DNA from: Marixanthomonas spongiae
GTDB taxonomy: Bacteria; Bacteroidota; Bacteroidia; Flavobacteriales; Flavobacteriaceae
DNA: 64,000 nucleotides
Direction: 5' to 3'
NCBI RefSeq assembly: GCF_003095375.1
Contig: NZ_QEHR01000007.1
Location: forward strand, 186,001-250,000
This document shows, one piece after another, positions 1 through 9,505 of this stretch. Each line of letters starts with the position of its first letter. Within the stretch, counting starts at the first letter, position 1. The translations under genes and the position numbers were made by a program. The notes under the pieces were generated by a model. The model saw only the letters and a program-made list of their open reading frames with translations. It searched no databases and was not told where the DNA came from.

Positions 1-1
1 C

Positions 2-1837
2 CTTAAAAAAGAAAAAACGCTTGGCCTCAACGGCTCAATTTCCACAAATATTGGTCATCCTACCAGTAGCAATGTTTCTGGCAACATCAATTTACGAACC
101 GATAAATTCAACATCTTTAACACTACGGGGGTGCGGTACCGAGATGCACCAGGGAATGCTTATTTTAACAACCAGTACTTCCCTACCACGTTTACAGACC
201 CCGAAACAGGCGAAGAAGTTACAACCGATCCCAGATTTGACCGTGTAATAGAAGATAGATTATATGAACGGCAAGATAAAGGTTTCAACACCAATCTGGG
301 AATGGAATACTTTTTAACCGAAAGATCATCCATTACCGCCAGTGGGTTTCTTCGTTTGGGCGATGACGAAGACCTTACCACTAACAATGCAAGAAAATTC
401 AGTAATGGCAGCTTAGATGAAACAACCGTTAGAAAAGAACGGGAAATTGAAGAAGACCGTACCTACCAACTCTCTTTGAACTACGAAAACAAGTTCAATG
501 ACGAAGGTCACAAGCTCACGGCCGATTTTCAATATGAAAACGATAAAGAGGAAGAACGCTCTTTCATTACCGAGAACCGCATCCTTCCTTCCCCGTTAAG
601 TTTCCCTTCGGAAGATATCGTTAACAATGAAACCCAGAAAGAATATTTGGCACAAGCAGATTACGTGCTGCCCATTGGCGAAAATGCCCAGTTTGAAGCC
701 GGATACCGAGGCACTTTTGAAAACGAAGTAACCGATTACATCCTAAAACAAGAACAGGAAAACGGTGCTTTTGTACGCAATGACACCTTATCCAATATTT
801 TTGATTACACCGAAAACGTAAACGCCGTTTACACCCAATACGGAAATAAATTTGGGAAGTTCTCTTTCTTGTTGGGCTTGCGTTTGGAAAACACGCAATT
901 AAAAGGTGAAATTCAATCCAATCTTGACGAAGACGCGTTTTCTGAAACACTTGGTGTTGACATTGATACTGATTTTGATAAAAACTATTTAGGCCTCTTC
1001 CCTACCGTAAACTTAATCTACGAATTGGCCGAGCGTGAAAACATCACATTGGGATATAATAGAAGGATTAACCGCCCAAGAGGTTGGTTTATCAACCCTT
1101 TCCCCTCTCGTTCCAGTGTGACCAATGTGTTTCAAGGAAACCCGGATTTAGATCCTGCCTATGCCAGTGCCTTCGATTTAGGGTATTTAAAACGATGGAA
1201 AAAATTAACGCTTACTTCTTCCATTTACTATCAATACGAAACCGATTCGTTTGAACGTATACAGGAACAAACCGGTCAAGTTATAAATGGAGTTAATGTG
1301 GTTCGCACCATTCCCATTAACCTATCGACCAACGAGCGGTATGGTTTTGAGCTCGGCCTACTGTACAATCCGGCCAAGTGGTTGCGGCTTAACGGAAGCT
1401 TCAATTATTACAACTTTAAAAGTGATGGAAGTTTTAACGGTATAGACTACGGAACTGAAAACAATAGTTGGTTTGCCCGCGGAAGCGCCAAGGTAAGCCT
1501 GCCTTGGAAAATTGACTGGCAGACAAATGGTTTTTACCGAGGCCCTCGAAACAATGCACAAACCGAGTCTGATGGTATTGTATTCGTTAGTCTGGCTTTC
1601 AGTAAAGATATTATGGACGATAACGGCACTATCGGTTTAAATGTTAGTGATTTGTTGAATTCCCGTAAACGTAATTCCTTGACCGTTACCGATTCGTTTA
1701 TAAGCGAAAGCGAATTTCAATGGCGCGAACGCAGTGTAAACCTGTCGTTTACCTACCGCTTTAACCAGAAAAAGCAACGTGGACGGCCAGACCGAAGCCG
1801 CGACAATGGTGATGAAGAAGGTGGTTTTGAAGGGTAA
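2..1837 (+). CDS. Outer-membrane beta-barrel receptor, C-terminal part (PF14905-like), 5' end outside window
   Basis: The reading frame is open from base 2, so the first methionine inside the window (131) is internal and the true N-terminus lies upstream. The visible 611 codons are rich in alternating aromatic/polar beta-strand segments, with the sequence NRRINRPRGWFINPFPS followed by GNPDLDPAYA, typical of the TonB-receptor-like outer-membrane beta-barrel family of Bacteroidota. The very C-terminus is a basic/acidic tail (KKQRGRPDRSRDNGDEEGG) after the last strand, which is common in this family. It probably acts in the outer membrane in uptake of an unknown ligand or in surface assembly. 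The plug and carboxypeptidase-like domains cannot be seen. The family call is good; the substrate cannot be inferred. Confidence 0.88.
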   Translation, partial: LKKEKTLGLNGSISTNIGHPTSSNVSGNINLRTDKFNIFNTTGVRYRDAPGNAYFNNQYFPTTFTDPETGEEVTTDPRFDRVIEDRLYERQDKGFNTNLGMEYFLTERSSITASGFLRLGDDEDLTTNNARKFSNGSLDETTVRKEREIEEDRTYQLSLNYENKFNDEGHKLTADFQYENDKEEERSFITENRILPSPLSFPSEDIVNNETQKEYLAQADYVLPIGENAQFEAGYRGTFENEVTDYILKQEQENGAFVRNDTLSNIFDYTENVNAVYTQYGNKFGKFSFLLGLRLENTQLKGEIQSNLDEDAFSETLGVDIDTDFDKNYLGLFPTVNLIYELAERENITLGYNRRINRPRGWFINPFPSRSSVTNVFQGNPDLDPAYASAFDLGYLKRWKKLTLTSSIYYQYETDSFERIQEQTGQVINGVNVVRTIPINLSTNERYGFELGLLYNPAKWLRLNGSFNYYNFKSDGSFNGIDYGTENNSWFARGSAKVSLPWKIDWQTNGFYRGPRNNAQTESDGIVFVSLAFSKDIMDDNGTIGLNVSDLLNSRKRNSLTVTDSFISESEFQWRERSVNLSFTYRFNQKKQRGRPDRSRDNGDEEGGFEG

Positions 1838-1860
1838 TCAATAATCTGGATAGAAATAAA

Positions 1861-1892
1861 AAAAGGAAGCCAAAAACAGCTTCCTTTTTTTA
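1861..1892 (+). terminator. Rho-independent terminator after the receptor gene
   Basis: AAAAGGAAGC at 1861-1870 pairs with GCTTCCTTTT at 1879-1888 across an 8-nt loop and is followed by a T run. It sits between convergent genes, so it may serve both strands. Confidence 0.8.
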
Positions 1893-1910
1893 TATATTAT
1901 GTTTGAAGCG

Positions 1911-2084
1911 TTAAGCCTCTTCTTGTTCTTTCTTTTTAGCTTCACGCTTTAGTTTCCAGTTTTCATACAAGGAACCTCCTATCCAATACGGAAGGATAGC
2001 CATTAAAAAAATCATCAACCAAAAACCGATGGTTAATATAATTAGAAATGCTAAAAAGCCTAAATATTGGTCAAATTCGAACAT
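1911..2084 (-). CDS. Small membrane protein, 57 aa, unknown function
   Basis: The start is placed at the ATG at 2084 (MFEFDQYLG) rather than the more upstream 2165, because the extra 27 residues look like translated leader. Residues about 9-37 form one long or two short hydrophobic segments (LAFLIILTIGFWLMIFLMAILPYW is split here as LAFLIILTIGFW and MIFLMAILPYW), followed by a highly charged tail KLKREAKKKEQEEA. Small proteins like this are common in Flavobacteriaceae. No function is assigned. It is convergent with the receptor gene and divergent from fumC. Confidence 0.6.
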   Translation of the reverse strand: MFEFDQYLGFLAFLIILTIGFWLMIFLMAILPYWIGGSLYENWKLKREAKKKEQEEA

Positions 2085-2185
2085 GACTGCGCGTGATTTA
2101 ATTATTCGGTTCAAAGATACTGGGTTTTTTTGAAAAACAACAAAAAAAGCAGCCAATTTATTCACACATAATTAACGCCCTGCCC

Positions 2186-2216
2186 TTGAACAAAGTCCCT
2201 GTTTTAACTACCTTTG
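2186..2216 (+). promoter_or_regulatory. Bacteroidota-type promoter of fumC
   Basis: TTG at 2186-2188, a 20-bp spacer and TACCTTTG at 2209-2216 match the Bacteroidota consensus TTG/TAnnTTTG. The distance to the fumC ATG is about 35 bp. Confidence 0.7.
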
Positions 2217-2250
2217 CTTAGTTTCATAAAAAATTAAACGTCAACCCATT

Positions 2251-3645
2251 ATGGATTATAGAATAGAAAAAGATACTATGGGCGAGGTAAAAGTACCCGC
2301 CGATAAATTGTGGGGCGCACAAACCGAACGCTCCCGCAACAACTTTAAAATAGGCAAACCGGCGTCTATGCCGTTGGAAATTATTTATGGCTTTGCCTAC
2401 CTAAAAAAAGCCGCCGCCTATACCAATTGTGAGTTGGGGGTGCTTTCAGAAGAAAAAAGGGACTTGATCGCCACCGTTTGCGATGAAATATTGGAAGGCA
2501 AGCACGATGAGCAATTTCCGTTGGTCATTTGGCAAACCGGAAGCGGAACGCAAAGTAATATGAACGTAAACGAAGTGATCGCCAACCGTGCCCACCAACT
2601 AGCGGGTAAAAAAATTGGCGAAGGCGACAAAACGTTGCAGCCCAATGACGATGTGAATAAATCGCAGTCCTCCAACGATACCTTCCCCACCGGCATGCAT
2701 ATTGCCGCCTATAAAAAACTGGTAGAGGTTACCATTCCCGGCGTGGAACAGTTGCACCAAACCCTGGAACGCAAATCGGAACAGTTTAAAGATGTGGTTA
2801 AAATTGGCCGTACGCATTTAATGGATGCTACGCCCCTTACCTTGGGACAGGAATTCAGTGGTTATGCCTCGCAATTGGCGCACGGGCTCAAAGCGCTAAA
2901 AAATACCTTGCCACACCTTTCAGAGTTGGCTTTGGGAGGCACCGCTGTAGGAACAGGATTGAACACTCCTGATGGCTATGCGGAAAAAGTAGCACAACAA
3001 ATAGCTGACTTTACCGAGCTACCGTTTATAACCGCAAAAAACAAGTTTGAAGCCTTGGCTGCCCACGATGCCTTTGTGGAATCGCACGGAGCACTAAAAC
3101 AATTGGCAGTTTCCTTGAACAAAATAGCAAACGATATCCGGATGCTGGCCAGCGGCCCCCGGAGTGGTATTGGCGAAATAACCATTCCGGCCAATGAGCC
3201 CGGCTCGTCAATTATGCCCGGAAAGGTAAACCCAACGCAATGCGAAGCGTTAACCATGGTTTGCGCGCAGGTTATGGGGAACGATGTGGCCGTCACCGTA
3301 GGCGGAATGCAGGGCCAATATGAGCTGAACGTGTTTAAACCGGTCATGGCTGCAAACCTGTTAGAGTCGGCAGAATTATTGGGCGATGCCTGTGTTTCTT
3401 TTGACGAACATTGCGCCCAAGGTATTGAAGCCAACAACGAGGTAATTGAAAAACAATTGAAAAACTCCTTGATGTTAGTAACCGCATTGAACACAAAAAT
3501 TGGCTACTACAAAGCCGCGGAAATTGCCAATACCGCTCATGAAAACGGTACTACCTTAAAGGAAGAAGCGGTAAATTTAGGATATACCACCGCTGAAGAA
3601 TTTGATAAATGGGTACGCCCCGAGGACATGGTAGGTAAAAAATAA
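2251..3645 (+). CDS. fumC: Class II fumarate hydratase
   Basis: 464 aa, full length for the iron-independent class II fumarases of the TCA cycle, which interconvert fumarate and L-malate in the cytoplasm as homotetramers. The substrate-site segment [10 protein letters not shown] lies near residue 95, the [10 protein letters not shown] segment near 186, and the superfamily signature [10 protein letters not shown] near 318. The start ATG is followed by [19 protein letters not shown], the normal N-terminus. Its own promoter and terminator suggest a single-gene transcript. Confidence 0.97.
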   Translation: MDYRIEKDTMGEVKVPADKLWGAQTERSRNNFKIGKPASMPLEIIYGFAYLKKAAAYTNCELGVLSEEKRDLIATVCDEILEGKHDEQFPLVIWQTGSGTQSNMNVNEVIANRAHQLAGKKIGEGDKTLQPNDDVNKSQSSNDTFPTGMHIAAYKKLVEVTIPGVEQLHQTLERKSEQFKDVVKIGRTHLMDATPLTLGQEFSGYASQLAHGLKALKNTLPHLSELALGGTAVGTGLNTPDGYAEKVAQQIADFTELPFITAKNKFEALAAHDAFVESHGALKQLAVSLNKIANDIRMLASGPRSGIGEITIPANEPGSSIMPGKVNPTQCEALTMVCAQVMGNDVAVTVGGMQGQYELNVFKPVMAANLLESAELLGDACVSFDEHCAQGIEANNEVIEKQLKNSLMLVTALNTKIGYYKAAEIANTAHENGTTLKEEAVNLGYTTAEEFDKWVRPEDMVGKK

Positions 3646-3669
3646 ATCTGAAAAAATATTATCATTTAA

Positions 3670-3700
3670 AAGAGGCTGTCCAAAAAGGGCAGCTTTTTTT
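3670..3700 (+). terminator. Terminator after fumC
   Basis: GCTGTCC (3674-3680) pairs with GGGCAGC (3687-3693) with one G-T pair around an A-rich loop, and is followed by seven T. Confidence 0.75.
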
Positions 3701-3790
3701 ATGAATAAAATCTCGATTAAATGCAAAAAAAATAGTTTAAATGTAAATTTTATGTATATTTCCCTACCCAAAACTTGTAAACCTACTTAA

Positions 3791-5104
3791 ATGAGACAGC
3801 AATTTACCCCCCTTATATTGTGTCTTTTTTTATCATTGTTTTTCGTTTCACAAAGCAACGGAAGCAGTTTTAAAAAAGCTACCATAAGCGATGTTCCGCC
3901 TATAAATAATGGTGTTTTACAAAACGACCCTTATCCGGGACACGTTTTTGAATATGATAAAAATACCCAGGAAATAGCCACAACCTACCCCCCTACAACC
4001 AATGCAATTTCTAACGAAATTCTATTGGCTTTTGAAACGGACACTGCTATGTTCTCAGAAATTTCCCACAAAGAGAATGGCTATTTTGATACGGGCTTGG
4101 CCGCTATTTCCGAAAAAATATTGACCAATACGTTTCAGTATTCCGACAATCCCAAAACATTGTTTTATCAAGGTCTTTTCTATGGGTTTATCGCTATGCT
4201 GCTGTTGGTAAACGGGATCTGTTATTTTATTTTCGACGAACGGCTGTTTTTGTATTTTTCCATAACACTGGTAATGCTGGCAACCGTACTGTTTTACCAC
4301 GATGGTTTATTGGGTTTAATTGGCATACAAGCAGAAGTAGCTTCTTGGTTAATAGAATCCTCCTTGCTTTTTGGGCTGGTATCCATAGTCGCTCTATTTT
4401 CCTATAAATTTTTAAACACCAAAAGTTTATTTCCAAGCCTTAAAGGGTTAACGTATGTACATTTGAGCGCCTCATTGGCCTTGCTCGCCATGGCTTGGCT
4501 ATTTAAAAACGAACTCTTTGCTTCCATCTCCAATACGCTTTTGAACATAATACTGATAGGATATTTTATTGTTGGGATTGTTCTTTTCAATAAGAATAAC
4601 TACGCCAAAATATATGTCATTGGGTGTTGTGTTCCGTTGTTGTTTTCAATAGACTTTTTTGTGTTTCAAAGTTTTGGTGTTGATTTTATATATACGGAAC
4701 CATTTCACATTAAAATTGCCTGTGCGGTTCAAGTATTGCTATTGACTTACGGTATAGTCTATCGAATGAAAATTATAAAAGAAGAAATGGAATTAAGACA
4801 AACCGAAATGCGAATATTCATAAAAAAACAGAAAATCATGAACAGGGAGAACATTACCGACTTTGTGAAAGACACCTATCTTGAAAACTTGATCATGCAA
4901 TACGATCTTGATGGCTTGGAAATAAAACTGCTCCAATACATTTCAGAAGGTGTGGAAAACCCTAAAATTGCACGTAAACTGAAAATGACCGAGGCCAATG
5001 TGGAAACCCTAACCGATGAGCTCTATGAAAAATTAGAGATCAGGGAACAGGTTAAGGCAGATCATAGAATGGTAGAAAATCAACCGGATTATATCTATAA
5101 TTAA
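3791..5104 (+). CDS. 7TM-DISM-like membrane protein with C-terminal LuxR-type HTH
   Basis: 437 aa. A signal peptide (about 1-24) is followed by a short exported domain of ~110 residues. Seven hydrophobic segments follow between about 135 and 330, starting at FYQGLFYGFIAMLLLVNGIC, which matches the 7TMR-DISM membrane module. A charged coiled linker (KIIKEEMELRQTEMRIFIKK) leads to a C-terminal helix-turn-helix (DLDGLEIKLLQYISEGVENP..IARKLKMTEANVETL), resembling LuxR-type DNA-binding domains. Known relatives couple an outside signal to intracellular output; here a membrane-tethered transcription regulator is the likely role. No kinase or receiver domain is present. It is monocistronic and convergent with ccsBA. 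The ligand is unknown. Confidence 0.75.
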   Translation: MRQQFTPLILCLFLSLFFVSQSNGSSFKKATISDVPPINNGVLQNDPYPGHVFEYDKNTQEIATTYPPTTNAISNEILLAFETDTAMFSEISHKENGYFDTGLAAISEKILTNTFQYSDNPKTLFYQGLFYGFIAMLLLVNGICYFIFDERLFLYFSITLVMLATVLFYHDGLLGLIGIQAEVASWLIESSLLFGLVSIVALFSYKFLNTKSLFPSLKGLTYVHLSASLALLAMAWLFKNELFASISNTLLNIILIGYFIVGIVLFNKNNYAKIYVIGCCVPLLFSIDFFVFQSFGVDFIYTEPFHIKIACAVQVLLLTYGIVYRMKIIKEEMELRQTEMRIFIKKQKIMNRENITDFVKDTYLENLIMQYDLDGLEIKLLQYISEGVENPKIARKLKMTEANVETLTDELYEKLEIREQVKADHRMVENQPDYIYN

Positions 5105-5256
5105 AGATGTGAGATGTTCGATTTGAGACTTAAGATTGAGATTTTAAGGAATGTACTTTTCCCTCGGATGATAAACTAAACAATCCTGAATAATCTAATG
5201 CTATTTTATCGGGCACGGTACTTTCAGAATTAATTCCCCAAACCCCAACTATGTTT

Positions 5257-5291
5257 GAAAAGGATAGGTAATAAAAGCCTATCCTTTTTTT
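5257..5291 (+). terminator. Terminator shared by the 7TM regulator and ccsBA
   Basis: AGGATAGG near 5261-5268 pairs with CCTATCCT near 5278-5285, followed by a T run. The stop codon of the converging ccsBA gene (5279-5281) lies in the right arm. Confidence 0.75.
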
Positions 5292-8200
5292 GTCTTGTAA
5301 TGTTTCTTATAACTGAAATAAGAAATCGCGCTCAACACTACGAAAAAGGCAATTATAAAGTAAATGAAATTAGGTGTTACCGGAACATCACCGCTAGCAT
5401 ACGAATGCAGTCCGGTTAAGTAAAAGTTAACCCCAAAATACGTCATCATAATCGTGGCATAAGAGAAGACCGCAAAGACGTTAAAAATCCAACGGCCGCG
5501 CAATCCAGGCACTAAACGGGCATGAATTACAAAGGCATAGACCATAATACTTATCAACGCCCAAGTTTCCTTAGGGTCCCAGCCCCAATAGCGTCCCCAG
5601 CTTTCATTGGCCCATTGGCCTCCAAGGAAATTTCCTATGGTAAGTAACACCAAGCCAACCGTAAGTGCCATTTCGGTTATTACCGTGATCTCTTTGATGT
5701 TAATGTCCATTTTTTTCTTGTTCTTTTTTGTGGTCATGATCATTAACAATAAAGCCGTGGCGCCTAAAATCATTCCAAGGGTAAACGGTCCATAGCTCAT
5801 TACGATTACAGCTACGTGTATCATAAGCCAATAACTGTCCAAAACAGGCACCAAGGTTGAAATGGCAGGATCTATCCAGTTTTGGTGCGCCACCCACAAA
5901 ATAATGGCCGCTACAAAAGCTGTTGAGGCAACGGTAAGGTCGCTTTTCCTTCCAAAGGCCAGACCAAAGAACACGGTTGCCCAAGCAATATAAATAATGG
6001 ACTCGTACGCATCGCTCCAAGGCGCATGGCCGCTAATGTACCAACGGGCAATTAGCCCGACGGTCATAAAGATGAAAAATGCCCAAATTATGTATTTACA
6101 GATTTTAATGATGGAATTGATCACCTTCCCTTCCCTAAAAATCTGTATGATAATAAAAATGAACATCAAAATACCGACCAACGAAAAGTATTTGTATAAC
6201 CTGTTGAATACATCGACCTCGTTATAGATTATTTCGGTCGTAATCTTGGTATCGGTGGGCATAACTTCGCTTCCATATTTATGCTGAAACTTATTGATGC
6301 CGTCCAATACTTGCTCGGCTTGCGAATAGTTACCTGTTTTCCGGGCCTGCTTCAAAGTTTTAAAGTAAACAGGTAAAATGTTCTTTGTGATTACAGAATC
6401 GGCACCCTTAAAATTCGCTTCCTGAAGTTCCGGGTACGAGACCCATTTGTTGTTATCATCGTCGGGAAGCGGAAAGATTTTTAAAATGGTGCCGCTCAAC
6501 GCCCGGTTCAGCAAATAGGTTTTTTCATAAATTTTAATGAAATCCTTTTCAAACTGGTTGGGGTTGGTCTTGCTGGTTGCCTCTTCTATATAAGGTGCAA
6601 TTTTACTGTTTCCTTGTTTATCAAAAAGGTCCAGCAAGGATACTTCACTGGTTTCTTTGGGAACCCCAATGACCTTTTTAATGCTGTCGTTTCGCCAGTC
6701 CAATTTCAACAACGGTGTTTGCAGCCACAAACGTGGAAACTCGGTCATGGACAGGAACACTTGGTTGGCATCAAGACCGTGATAAGCGTCTTCTTTGCTT
6801 ATCTTGCGCAACAGTTGGCTGGCAAAGGTATGCACGGGTTTCATCCTCCCGTTGTCCTGTATGACCAAACGGGCAAATTTTGCTGCGTGGTCCTTGCTTA
6901 CCACATTGGCCTTGATAATGGAATCCAATTGCTCAACCGATGTTTCCTTATGCAAGTGCACGGGTTCTTGAGGAGATTGCTGTGCGAAACCGGTTCCTGA
7001 AACCAGCAACAACACCATCATGGCCATTTTGGCTTTTTTCTTTTTAATTTTGGTAAGTGCACGCTCTAAATGTCCAAAACGTGTGTTTTTGTCGAATAAG
7101 ATTGCCATAAGCCCAATGTACAGTAAAAAGTATCCTATATAGGTAATCCACGTGCCCCAGAAATCGTGGTTCACCGAAAGAATTGTCCCACCTTCATCAG
7201 GATCGAACCCAGACTGGAAAAACCGATATCCTTTGTGATCTAAAACGTGGTTCATATAAATTTCATAATCCATAGTGGTGCCGTCTTCTTTATTGACGGT
7301 TACCTCACTTTCAAAAGAAGAATAGCCTTTTTCGGTACCGGGATATTTTTCGGCAATAAAATCGTTCAGCGTGATACTGAAGGGCAGCTCATACGCTTTT
7401 GAGCCATAGTTTAGGTGTACGTCCAACCCACCTACGTTTACCGTTGTTGGGTTTGGCGACGTTCCTTTACCGCCCAAAAGGTTAACGGTTTTGGTTTCGC
7501 CCTTAGAGCTTACATTGAGGATCAAAGCGTCTTGATTGGTCTTTTCTCCGCCGGTGGCTTGCACGATGCCATTACGGCCCGTGGTCATCGGGTCGGGGAT
7601 TACAAATGCCATTCCGGCCAATTGATACAGTGAGCGCAACATAAGCGGCTGCACGCTGTCTTTTGCTACGGCACCTTGTTTTTGGTCGGCCATACGCATA
7701 TACGTACCTTCAAAAGGGGTTTTTATTTCGTAACTGCCATCTTCATTATAGGTGATATTGATGGCGCCTTCGGTAGGGTTATTTACTGCAAATAATACAT
7801 TGTGAATGCTCGTAACCTCCCCTAACTTCAACCAGTGGTCATGCCGGTTTCCGTCTCCGGATTCTACTATTTTCAGGTATTGATCGCCATCTTCGGTTTC
7901 AATGAGCCCTTCTTTGGCATTTTCAACAAAATCCTTGTATTCAATGGTGACCGGTTGGTCGTTATAATCGGTTTCAATGGTAAAATGATTGTTCAGTTTT
8001 TCTGAAAGGCGCAGTTTTTTAGGACGTAACTTTCTGCGTTGCGGCACGCCGTCAATCTTATAATCGCCATCGATGAAGGTGGTGAGGTAGGTATGTTCAG
8101 AAAGTATCCTGTTGCTTGTTTCACCTTCCCTAATATGCATAACACCTTCATAACCAATGTATCGGGTAACAAAAGCCCCGAGAATAATCAAGATAAAAGA

Positions 8201-8461
8201 TAGGTGCAGCGTTAATGTGGCCCAATTTTTCTTGGTGTTCAACCTATAGCGACGGATGTTCCCTATAAAGTTGATCATGAACAGCCCCATAATGGCCTCG
8301 AACCACCACGCATTGTAGATGAGTTCACGGCTGTAAGGGGTTGGCGATGTTTCAGAAGAAGCATCCAAAAATGTACCAATGCCCATCGCAATGGCAAAAA
8401 CAATAAATAAAACGGCGGTAAGTCGGGTAGAAAAAAGTACTGAAGCTATTCGTTTGATCAT
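5279..8461 (-). CDS. ccsBA: Cytochrome c biogenesis fusion protein CcsBA (ResB-ResC)
   Basis: 1060 aa from the ATG at 8461; the more upstream in-frame start at 8491 would add only a leader-like decapeptide. The N-terminal half is ResB/CcsB-like: two or three membrane segments, a long periplasmic domain, and another membrane segment near residue 430. After a periplasmic middle region, the C-terminal third is the CcsA/CcmF/ResC module with several membrane helices and the tryptophan-rich haem motif WGWDPKETWALI near residue 958. Fused CcsBA exports haem and attaches it to CXXCH cytochromes in system II. The single-chain arrangement is typical of Bacteroidota. An internal proline/glutamine-rich periplasmic insert (about 490-700) is longer than in minimal fusions. 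Confidence 0.95.
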   Translation of the reverse strand: MIKRIASVLFSTRLTAVLFIVFAIAMGIGTFLDASSETSPTPYSRELIYNAWWFEAIMGLFMINFIGNIRRYRLNTKKNWATLTLHLSFILIILGAFVTRYIGYEGVMHIREGETSNRILSEHTYLTTFIDGDYKIDGVPQRRKLRPKKLRLSEKLNNHFTIETDYNDQPVTIEYKDFVENAKEGLIETEDGDQYLKIVESGDGNRHDHWLKLGEVTSIHNVLFAVNNPTEGAINITYNEDGSYEIKTPFEGTYMRMADQKQGAVAKDSVQPLMLRSLYQLAGMAFVIPDPMTTGRNGIVQATGGEKTNQDALILNVSSKGETKTVNLLGGKGTSPNPTTVNVGGLDVHLNYGSKAYELPFSITLNDFIAEKYPGTEKGYSSFESEVTVNKEDGTTMDYEIYMNHVLDHKGYRFFQSGFDPDEGGTILSVNHDFWGTWITYIGYFLLYIGLMAILFDKNTRFGHLERALTKIKKKKAKMAMMVLLLVSGTGFAQQSPQEPVHLHKETSVEQLDSIIKANVVSKDHAAKFARLVIQDNGRMKPVHTFASQLLRKISKEDAYHGLDANQVFLSMTEFPRLWLQTPLLKLDWRNDSIKKVIGVPKETSEVSLLDLFDKQGNSKIAPYIEEATSKTNPNQFEKDFIKIYEKTYLLNRALSGTILKIFPLPDDDNNKWVSYPELQEANFKGADSVITKNILPVYFKTLKQARKTGNYSQAEQVLDGINKFQHKYGSEVMPTDTKITTEIIYNEVDVFNRLYKYFSLVGILMFIFIIIQIFREGKVINSIIKICKYIIWAFFIFMTVGLIARWYISGHAPWSDAYESIIYIAWATVFFGLAFGRKSDLTVASTAFVAAIILWVAHQNWIDPAISTLVPVLDSYWLMIHVAVIVMSYGPFTLGMILGATALLLMIMTTKKNKKKMDINIKEITVITEMALTVGLVLLTIGNFLGGQWANESWGRYWGWDPKETWALISIMVYAFVIHARLVPGLRGRWIFNVFAVFSYATIMMTYFGVNFYLTGLHSYASGDVPVTPNFIYFIIAFFVVLSAISYFSYKKHYKTKKG

Positions 8462-8534
8462 TATAGCGGATTTTGGCGCAAAAATAAGCAATTACACCCG
8501 TATTTTCTACTGAAATTTGTTAAGGAATTTAGGT

Positions 8535-8933
8535 TTATGACGGCTTTGTCATTCGGGCTTCAAAAATTTTCAAGTGCATAAAAGTTCCCATATTTCGCGC
8601 CCTGTTTTTTGCGAGCTGCGCCACTTCACCAACAAACAGGTTGTCAATGGTTTGAAGCCACAAGTTGATCCATGTGCCAAAGTGCTTTTCGTTAATGGTT
8701 CCGTTTTGGTGTTGGTCCACCTCTACGTGTTTGGCTAATGGATTCCCTTTGTATTTCTTTTTAAAAAAGAGGTTGCTTTCCCAAAAATCGGTCAATTTTT
8801 CCAGATGTTCGTCCCAATCGGTAATGATGGTATTGAAAATTGGCCCCAACAAATCATCTTTGCGAACGGACGCATAAAACGTAGTAACCAATTTGTTTAC
8901 GTCTTCCCTATTTCGTATTTCGGTTTTTTCCAT
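8535..8933 (-). CDS. Group III truncated haemoglobin
   Basis: 132 aa. The pattern FYASVRKDDLLGPIF near residue 20, DFWESNLFF near 50 and the KHF..W..LW..T.D..F segment near 85-100 fit group III (P-type) truncated globins, which bind haem and are implicated in NO/O2 handling. The start at 8933 (MEKTEIRNREDVNKLV) gives the usual family length. It lies one gene away from a small membrane protein and a Crp/Fnr regulator; this neighbourhood suggests control by respiratory or nitrosative conditions (inference). Confidence 0.85.
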   Translation of the reverse strand: MEKTEIRNREDVNKLVTTFYASVRKDDLLGPIFNTIITDWDEHLEKLTDFWESNLFFKKKYKGNPLAKHVEVDQHQNGTINEKHFGTWINLWLQTIDNLFVGEVAQLAKNRARNMGTFMHLKIFEARMTKPS

Positions 8934-9140
8934 AGCCTTTCTCCACTTTTAGACAGTTAACAATGTCCTATAAAATAACAATACACTTCAAAAAAATTGT
9001 TTTGCTGTCTTTAGAAGAATTTTATACTTATACTCTCTGATTTGCTTTTATGTTTAAAACACAGATTTACAAACTATCAAATATTTAGTCTTACATCTAA
9101 TAGCGCAGCGTTTTTAAGTCTTAGTCGGACACGACTACAA

Positions 9141-9428
9141 TTAAATCAAATTTATAAAGATAAGCAAGATATTTACAATGATGCTTGCGCCAAGCAACCT
9201 AAAAGAGAGTTTATAAGGCGCTCCAGCCAATAAGGCCGCATTGTAGCCCATAGCCAATGATACGCAAACCAACAATTCTATAAATGTAAGTACAGAAGTT
9301 CCTTGTGCCAAGATAAGCATTGCAGCTATCGACCCAATACAACTTTGAAGAATAATGGTCAACGGTACATATGCATAATAGTTTTCCTTAAACTCGGCCA
9401 ACAAACTTTTTTCTGAAAACGTTTTCAT
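9141..9428 (-). CDS. Small three-to-four-helix membrane protein, unknown function
   Basis: 95 aa with hydrophobic segments at about 18-38, 42-62 and 74-95, and a soluble N-terminus (MKTFSEKSLLAEFKENYY). It is divergently transcribed from the Crp/Fnr gene with a 77-bp shared intergenic region. I recognise no Pfam family with certainty. The pairing with a globin and a Crp/Fnr regulator suggests a role in gas or redox physiology, but that rests on context alone. Confidence 0.65.
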   Translation of the reverse strand: MKTFSEKSLLAEFKENYYAYVPLTIILQSCIGSIAAMLILAQGTSVLTFIELLVCVSLAMGYNAALLAGAPYKLSFRLLGASIIVNILLIFINLI

Positions 9429-9482
9429 AACTTTGGATTTTTAATTTTACCGTACAAAAGTACAACAGCCCCAACCTCCTAT

Positions 9483-9502
9483 TTTATGAGGCAAATCATA
9501 AA
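9483..9502. promoter_or_regulatory. Perfect inverted repeat, candidate Crp/Fnr operator
   Basis: TTTATGA (9483-9489), a 6-bp spacer and TCATAAA (9496-9502) form a 20-bp dyad ending 3 bp before the ATG of the Crp/Fnr-family gene and within the divergent region shared with the membrane-protein gene. Position and size suit a dimeric Crp-type autoregulator. Seen directly; function inferred. Confidence 0.45.
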
Positions 9503-9505
9503 CCC

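Noticed and set aside
9415-9426. GAAAACGTTTTC palindrome
   Set aside because: It lies within the first codons of the small membrane protein and is short enough to be chance.
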